From positions 62,001 to 126,000 of the forward strand of contig CAZYLZ010000001.1 in assembly GCA_964648335.1 (NCBI GenBank): a DNA stretch of 64,000 nt, written 5' to 3'. The stretch's first letter is position 1. Every line of letters begins with the position of its first letter. The translations under genes were made by a program, and so were the position numbers. The stretch is from CAZYLZ01 sp964648335 (GTDB lineage Bacteria > Patescibacteriota > Minisyncoccia > Phycocordibacterales > UBA2100). Under the pieces are notes generated by a model, which did no database searches, was not told the DNA's origin, and worked only from the letters and a program-made list of their open reading frames with translations. Positions 60,067 through 64,000 of this stretch are shown here, in pieces.

Positions 60067-61058
60067 GCAACGGCCGTCACTGGCTCGCCATATACCTGCT
60101 GCTTGCCTGCGTCGTTATGGGACCGACGCCTCTGTTTGCAGTCGGAGCATCGCTCAAGATAGTCCCCGAGACTGTGCGCAGTGTGGTCGGAGAATCTGTC
60201 ACATTCGATATTCTGGCGGACACTGGCGGACAGCCGTCGTTTGCCGCGGAGGCCGAGATTTCTTTCGATCCGAGTCAAGTATACGTCGAGAGCATTTCCA
60301 CAGAGGGTTCCGTGCTCGGATCTTGGGCGACGAATCCGGAATTCTCGAACGATCTCGGCGTGGTCAGATTCTCAGGACTTGCTCCTAACCGTTTTGATGG
60401 CGCTGCTCAAAAGTTGCTTTCCATAACGCTGGTACCTAAGACCGCCGGCAGCGGGGCGCTCCGCATCATTTCTGGGGCTCTTCTGGCGTCAGATGCCCGT
60501 GGGTCGAATATCCTCGCGGAGCTGATACCGGCCTCCTACGTTTCCGAGGCTGCTATCGCGCCGATAGCAGCGCGTCCAGTCGTGGCTGCGCCGATACCTG
60601 AGGCGCCAAGTACCTTAGGAGCCACTCCTTCGGTACTTGGCGCATCGACAGTTGTAGCGCCCTCAATCTGGGACTACCCGGTGGCACCTATCTTAGGCGA
60701 GCGGCTTATCGTCAAAGGCACCGCGATGCCGGACAGTAAGGTCCTCGTCGTATACGTCCGCAACTTGGAGCCTGAGGTCATCGGCGAGACACGCGCCGCA
60801 TCAGACGGTTCGTTTGTCTATGCTTCGGACGAGCGCATGCAAGAGGGCACGTATCGCCTGTGGGCCGAGATAGAAAACGATACCGGAGAGAGAGGCGAGC
60901 ATTCGATGGAAGTATCGTTTAGCATCATATCGAATCAGGTCGCCGCAAGCGCAATCGCGCTCGGAAATGTCGGAACGGGCGCAGGCCTAGTCATGGCGGG
61001 TCTTGTTTTTGTGGGACTTGTTGCTATCGCCGTCTTGCGACGCTCACGATTCGTGTAG
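60063..61058 (+). CDS. TM-anchored cohesin-domain protein
   Basis: The 331-residue protein has a signal peptide (1-27) and a cohesin-like domain (about 28-170) with PETVRSVVGESVTFDIL, FDPSQVYVESISTEGSVLGSW and VVRFSGLAPN. A Pro/Ala-rich linker, an Ig-like domain (VKGTAMPDSKVLVYVRN-like) and a C-terminal TM segment (about 298-323) follow. Coupled by ATGA overlap to the previous cohesin gene. Its stop is 8 nt from the stop of the convergent cohesin-dockerin gene. Confidence 0.82.
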   Translation: MSNGRHWLAIYLLLACVVMGPTPLFAVGASLKIVPETVRSVVGESVTFDILADTGGQPSFAAEAEISFDPSQVYVESISTEGSVLGSWATNPEFSNDLGVVRFSGLAPNRFDGAAQKLLSITLVPKTAGSGALRIISGALLASDARGSNILAELIPASYVSEAAIAPIAARPVVAAPIPEAPSTLGATPSVLGASTVVAPSIWDYPVAPILGERLIVKGTAMPDSKVLVVYVRNLEPEVIGETRAASDGSFVYASDERMQEGTYRLWAEIENDTGERGEHSMEVSFSIISNQVAASAIALGNVGTGAGLVMAGLVFVGLVAIAVLRRSRFV

Positions 61059-61066
61059 CGTCAGCG

Positions 61067-61834
61067 TTATTCTCGTTTCGTGAACAGGATAGAGAGATCC
61101 GAGAGGCCGAGCTTGCCGTTACCGTCGAGATCGTAGCGGATATCATACGGTCCGAGCATCTTGAATGCGAGAATCGAAATGTCGACGAGGGTGACCTTGC
61201 CGTCGAGATTGAGATCGGGGTTCCCGGTTGTTGCTATTGCGCTACTGCCGCCGGCGGTCTCTTGTGGTCGCGTCTCGACCACAAGCGGCTCTTCGTCGTG
61301 TTCCATCGAGATGCCTGATCCGTCATTCGGATAGACGAGTACGTCGCTTAAGACTAATGCGCCACGGCCAGGGTTGATTGCCTTTATTTTGATAGTCAGA
61401 GCCGTCTCTTCGCCTTCAACTCCGCCGGGGCGGGTCGATCCGCCACTAAAGCGTACCGCATGCGCTTTCTCATCTATCTCAGTATCCTCGGTCCACAGAT
61501 CGAGAAATGATTTTTCTTTACTGATTCCAATGACCTCAATGATATCTGAAGGGAAGAGTATTCGAGCGCCGAAGGCGTTGATAGGAACTTTCGCTGTGAC
61601 GCGAAGGTCGACGTTCATCGTGTCGCCCACGAGGAGCTGACGCGGGCTTTCGGGTACAAAATAGACCCGCGCAGGGGCTTCGAGAGTGGACGACGCGCTC
61701 GAAGCCAAAAGCCCTATGATATCCGTCTGTGAAAGCGTTATTGTGAAAACAGCCGCGAGAAGAAGAACGGAGATGATGCCGATGTGCCACTTTTGTCGGC
61801 CTGCCGGGTTGCTCGGCTTAGGAGCCTGTATCAT
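61067..61834 (-). CDS. Cohesin-dockerin protein with N-terminal anchor
   Basis: The 255-residue protein has an N-terminal TM segment (about 17-38) and a cohesin-like domain (about 52-185). The cohesin part shows VYFVPESPRQLLVGDTMNV, LFPSDIIEVIGISKEKSFLDLW and VRFSGGSTRPGG. A C-terminal dockerin follows, with DLNLDGKVTLVD and a less regular second loop DLDGNGKLGLSD. Cohesin plus dockerin in one chain is the adaptor arrangement that lets scaffolds chain together. It lies 9 nt after the preceding minus-strand gene, so the two form an operon. Confidence 0.85.
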   Translation of the reverse strand: MIQAPKPSNPAGRQKWHIGIISVLLLAAVFTITLSQTDIIGLLASSASSTLEAPARVYFVPESPRQLLVGDTMNVDLRVTAKVPINAFGARILFPSDIIEVIGISKEKSFLDLWTEDTEIDEKAHAVRFSGGSTRPGGVEGEETALTIKIKAINPGRGALVLSDVLVYPNDGSGISMEHDEEPLVVETRPQETAGGSSAIATTGNPDLNLDGKVTLVDISILAFKMLGPYDIRYDLDGNGKLGLSDLSILFTKRE

Positions 61835-61843
61835 TGGTCAATC

Positions 61844-62632
61844 TTACCATCCAATGCTCTTGATCGGTGCTTCTATAAACAAGGGTGTCGCAGTGTTAGA
61901 GATCGTCGTAGTCGAATTGTATGTATCGTTAGAAAAATGTAAGAGGATCGGCATCCCGTCCGTACTCGACCAGGCTTCGACGGATCCACCGGGGCCGATC
62001 CGGGAGATGAGTGCACGCAAGGTGCCGGCATCATGAGGTGGGGACTCGCCTGAGAGTTTGAATACAAAGTGATGGGTTGCCGTTGAGCTTGCGCTCGCGG
62101 GGAGGGCTTCTGAAGTGACCAAAGTGAGGAATCTTCCATTGTTTGAGAACAAAAGCAGGTTATCCAAAAGAGGTCCTGGTATAGCTATATTCTTGAATGC
62201 GACCGGTATTGTATCTGCTGTAAAGTGACGCCATTCGTCGCTGCTCGGTATCGTATTTACGAGGACCGGACTTCGAGTATAGATGCGATTATACACATCC
62301 TTGCCAATGGCAATATTGCCGAGCGTAAAGTCGTGGGGGACAGGCGCCCCACTGTCTGGTAAGACGATCGTGGTCGTCGAAAAGGTAGAATAGCGCTCTG
62401 TTCTGCGGTCTACCAGGTATTGTCCTTTGACTTTCAAATGTCGGTCTGGAAAGACCATGTCTGTTTCTACATGCTGGCTGTACGAATCAATCTGAGTAAT
62501 TTTGGCTAGAAACAAGGCTAAATCGGGATCTTCGTCCCTGGAGTGCGATTGGTACCACATCAGTCCCCAGCCAAGAACCAGAACCAAGATGACGGCGACG
62601 AGAGCAATGGTTCGTTTACGCTTGGTGATCAT
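61844..62632 (-). CDS. Membrane-anchored hypothetical protein
   Basis: The 262-residue protein has an N-terminal TM segment (about 8-27) and an extracytoplasmic beta-rich domain of about 230 residues, broadly similar in pattern to lipoprotein-carrier-like folds, though no family is recognised. A -10-like TATACT (minus strand) lies about 53 nt before the ATG. It heads an operon with the cohesin-dockerin gene and is divergent from the HTH regulator. Confidence 0.65.
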   Translation of the reverse strand: MITKRKRTIALVAVILVLVLGWGLMWYQSHSRDEDPDLALFLAKITQIDSYSQHVETDMVFPDRHLKVKGQYLVDRRTERYSTFSTTTIVLPDSGAPVPHDFTLGNIAIGKDVYNRIYTRSPVLVNTIPSSDEWRHFTADTIPVAFKNIAIPGPLLDNLLLFSNNGRFLTLVTSEALPASASSTATHHFVFKLSGESPPHDAGTLRALISRIGPGGSVEAWSSTDGMPILLHFSNDTYNSTTTISNTATPLFIEAPIKSIGW

Positions 62633-62706
62633 GTAGGTCTGGTGGTCTTCGACATGGATTGGCGCGTTGGGTTTTGCTTACAATAAAGTATACACCGCTG
62701 TGTTTG

Positions 62707-62741
62707 TTGTCCACATCCAGTAAAAACCGTCCTGTGGACAG
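62707..62741. other. Inverted pair of DnaA-box-like 9-mers
   Basis: TTGTCCACA (62707-62715) and its inverted partner TGTGGACAG (62733-62741) flank 17 nt and sit next to an AT-rich stretch. The arms also form a 7-bp inverted repeat that a dimeric regulator could bind. Confidence 0.4.
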
Positions 62742-62745
62742 AATA

Positions 62746-62751
62746 TATAAT
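62746..62751 (+). promoter_or_regulatory. -10 box of the HTH regulator gene
   Basis: A perfect TATAAT lies 35 nt before the ATG at 62787; no clear -35 at the expected distance. Confidence 0.55.
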
Positions 62752-62761
62752 AAATACAACA

Positions 62762-62780
62762 AATCTCGGGGGTCGAGATT
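62762..62780 (+). promoter_or_regulatory. Palindromic operator-like site
   Basis: AATCTCG (62762-62768) and CGAGATT (62774-62780) form a perfect 7-bp inverted repeat with a 5-nt spacer just downstream of the predicted start point. A third half-site AATCTCGA lies at 62793-62800 inside the gene. The position suits repression, possibly by the HTH protein itself. Confidence 0.55.
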
Positions 62781-62786
62781 AAAAAA

Positions 62787-63203
62787 ATGACAAATCTCGA
62801 CCATCAAGAAAAAGGCATGATCAAGGAAAATCCAAACCTCATAACGCTCAAAGAAGCGGCAGAAATGTCTGGCTATAGTTCGGACTACATTGGGCAACTG
62901 ATTCGCAGTGGAAAGTTACCCGGGCAGCAGGTATTCGCCAATGTTGCATGGATGACGACGCGCGAGGCAGTCCTCGAATACACACAGAAGGGACGGAGGT
63001 CTTCTGTCGGGTCCACGGGCAGCCTGTTCGAAAAGATGTTTTCGATTGAGCGATTGGTCGCGATCTTCGGGGTTTTCACCAAGGCGGTTATCGGTCTTAT
63101 GGCGGTGTTCTTGCTTTTTCTGGGCTACGTACTGTCGGTCAGCATCGATCACCACATCGAGAAGCAGTACCAGGAGAAACTAGAGCATGCACAGAGCATC
63201 TAA
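62787..63203 (+). CDS. Predicted membrane-tethered HTH (MerR/excisionase-like) regulator
   Basis: The 138-residue protein joins an N-terminal HTH (about residues 18-65) to a C-terminal TM segment (about 96-119) and a short exposed tail. The HTH reads LITLKEAAEMSGYSSDYIGQ...LIRSGKLPG...VFANVAWMTTREAV, the pattern of excisionase-type winged helices. A DNA-binding domain tethered to the membrane could sense surface state and act on nearby promoters. An alternative start is the ATG at 62817. It overlaps the following surface gene by 17 nt. Confidence 0.75.
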   Translation: MTNLDHQEKGMIKENPNLITLKEAAEMSGYSSDYIGQLIRSGKLPGQQVFANVAWMTTREAVLEYTQKGRRSSVGSTGSLFEKMFSIERLVAIFGVFTKAVIGLMAVFLLFLGYVLSVSIDHHIEKQYQEKLEHAQSI

Positions 63204-64000
63204 ACCCTCACGTGCGATTTTTCGCGCCCTCTTGCGGTGGCAGGATCTTTTTGCCGTACTCGCACTATCTTCGACGCTCCTCTCGCCGGTACTCGTCCTC
63301 CCGCTCCCGGCATACGCTGCAGTCGGAGTGCCACGCATCATCAACAATCAGGGACGTCTCATGGATGCTAACGGTAGCCTCCTTGGCGGTGCGGGTACCG
63401 ATTACTGTTTCAAATTCTCGCTGTTCGATGACGCTTCCGTGGGTTCCGGTTCGCAAGTCTGGCCGTCGGTCGCTCCGTCGATCATGACAGTTCCTGTGAA
63501 GCAAGGTATCTACTCGGTCGGTGTCGGAGACACGGATCAGGGTGGCGACGTGCTCGACTACAATTTCCAGGACAACGACGCTGTGTACTTGAATGTCGAG
63601 GTTGCTGCAAAGGTTGGTGCTACGTGTGCTGTCGGCGATGGTGCTGAGACATTCGAGAACCTCTCGCCACGTCAGCGTATTTTCGCATCCGGCTATGCCG
63701 TTAATGCCGCGACGGTCGGAGGCTTTACACCGGCGCAGCAGGCTACGGGAAATCAGATCCCGGTTTTGAGCGCCGGAAATCTCATCCTCGCTGCATCTAA
63801 CCCGTTCATCAATGCGACCTCGACGAACGCACTTACCCTGCAGGGAGGTGGCAGCGTATCAGGAGACATTCGGTTTTTCAATGCCGGCAACAAGCTGACA
63901 TCGGCTGGCAATCTCACACTCACAGGTTCGGTTACCGCATCGGGTCTTTCGAGCTTTACGAATCTGTTGATCGGCGGCCTCTCGACTACGACCATCCAGG
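63187..64000 (+). CDS. Large surface protein, 3'-truncated by window end
   Basis: The frame is open from the ATG at 63187 to the window end (271 residues visible). It has a basic N-terminus, a signal peptide ending near AYAAVG, then NNQGRLMDANGSLLGG and FKFSLFDD, a domain often seen at the head of large CPR surface proteins. Repeats rich in Ser, Thr and Gly begin near residue 225. The start overlaps the HTH gene by 17 nt, so it is probably in the same transcript and under its control. Its total size is unknown. Confidence 0.8.
   Translation, partial: MHRASKPSRAIFRALLRWQDLFAVLALSSTLLSPVLVLPLPAYAAVGVPRIINNQGRLMDANGSLLGGAGTDYCFKFSLFDDASVGSGSQVWPSVAPSIMTVPVKQGIYSVGVGDTDQGGDVLDYNFQDNDAVYLNVEVAAKVGATCAVGDGAETFENLSPRQRIFASGYAVNAATVGGFTPAQQATGNQIPVLSAGNLILAASNPFINATSTNALTLQGGGSVSGDIRFFNAGNKLTSAGNLTLTGSVTASGLSSFTNLLIGGLSTTTIQ

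Noticed and set aside
62700..62790. Chromosomal replication origin
   Set aside because: Only two DnaA-like boxes and no dnaA, dnaN, parAB or DnaA-trio-like array nearby.
1..64000. tRNA, rRNA or known riboswitch genes
   Set aside because: I found no cloverleaf, rRNA segment or recognisable riboswitch in the intergenic regions; a covariance search was not possible here.

Overview
The window looks like a chromosomal segment of a Patescibacteria/CPR bacterium, most likely of the Parcubacteria (Kaiserbacteria-like) type. This is inferred from gene content and style, not from a marker phylogeny. The indications are TM-anchored solute-binding and SecG genes next to RNase J, LemA plus a DUF2207 protein, a Gmad2-domain protein, very large Ser/Thr-rich surface proteins with DUF2341 and cohesin modules, and core genes that mostly lack Shine-Dalgarno (SD) sequences. 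A run of 100 Ns (16527-16626) marks a scaffold gap.

Left part (1-28.5 kb): housekeeping genes mixed with small orphan genes. Recognisable functions are a DEAD-box RNA helicase, an M29 aminopeptidase, MsrA, endonuclease III, a HAD phosphatase, an SGNH hydrolase, a MutY-type glycosylase, an MFS transporter, RNase J, an oligopeptide-binding protein, SecG, GroES/GroEL, LemA/DUF2207, a MazG-like protein, a SleB-type hydrolase, signal peptidase I and Hsp20. At 17.8-21.1 kb four divergent paralogous membrane proteins lie in tandem, separated by near-identical terminator/promoter modules. A dispersed hairpin-forming repeat of about 95-122 bp follows the stop codons of the helicase, GroEL, LemA and Hsp20 genes.

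Right part (28.7-64 kb): an almost uninterrupted cell-surface locus. It holds a membrane-anchored cohesin protein, a 6392-residue surface protein (19.2 kb), two membrane proteins, a secreted fibronectin-III protein fused into an operon with a MacB/FtsX-type ABC transporter, and a secreted protein sharing the C-terminal module of the giant. It continues with an Ig-like TM protein, a dockerin protein, two TM-anchored cohesin proteins, a cohesin-dockerin protein, a predicted membrane-tethered HTH regulator, and the start of another large surface protein. Together these suggest a cohesin-dockerin-based surface assembly in a CPR cell with its own transporter; this is the most unusual content of the window.

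Two initiation styles coexist. Many core genes have a -10-like hexamer exactly 6 nt before the start codon (probable leaderless mRNAs) or no SD, whereas most orphan genes on the left carry strong GGAGG sites and their own terminators.
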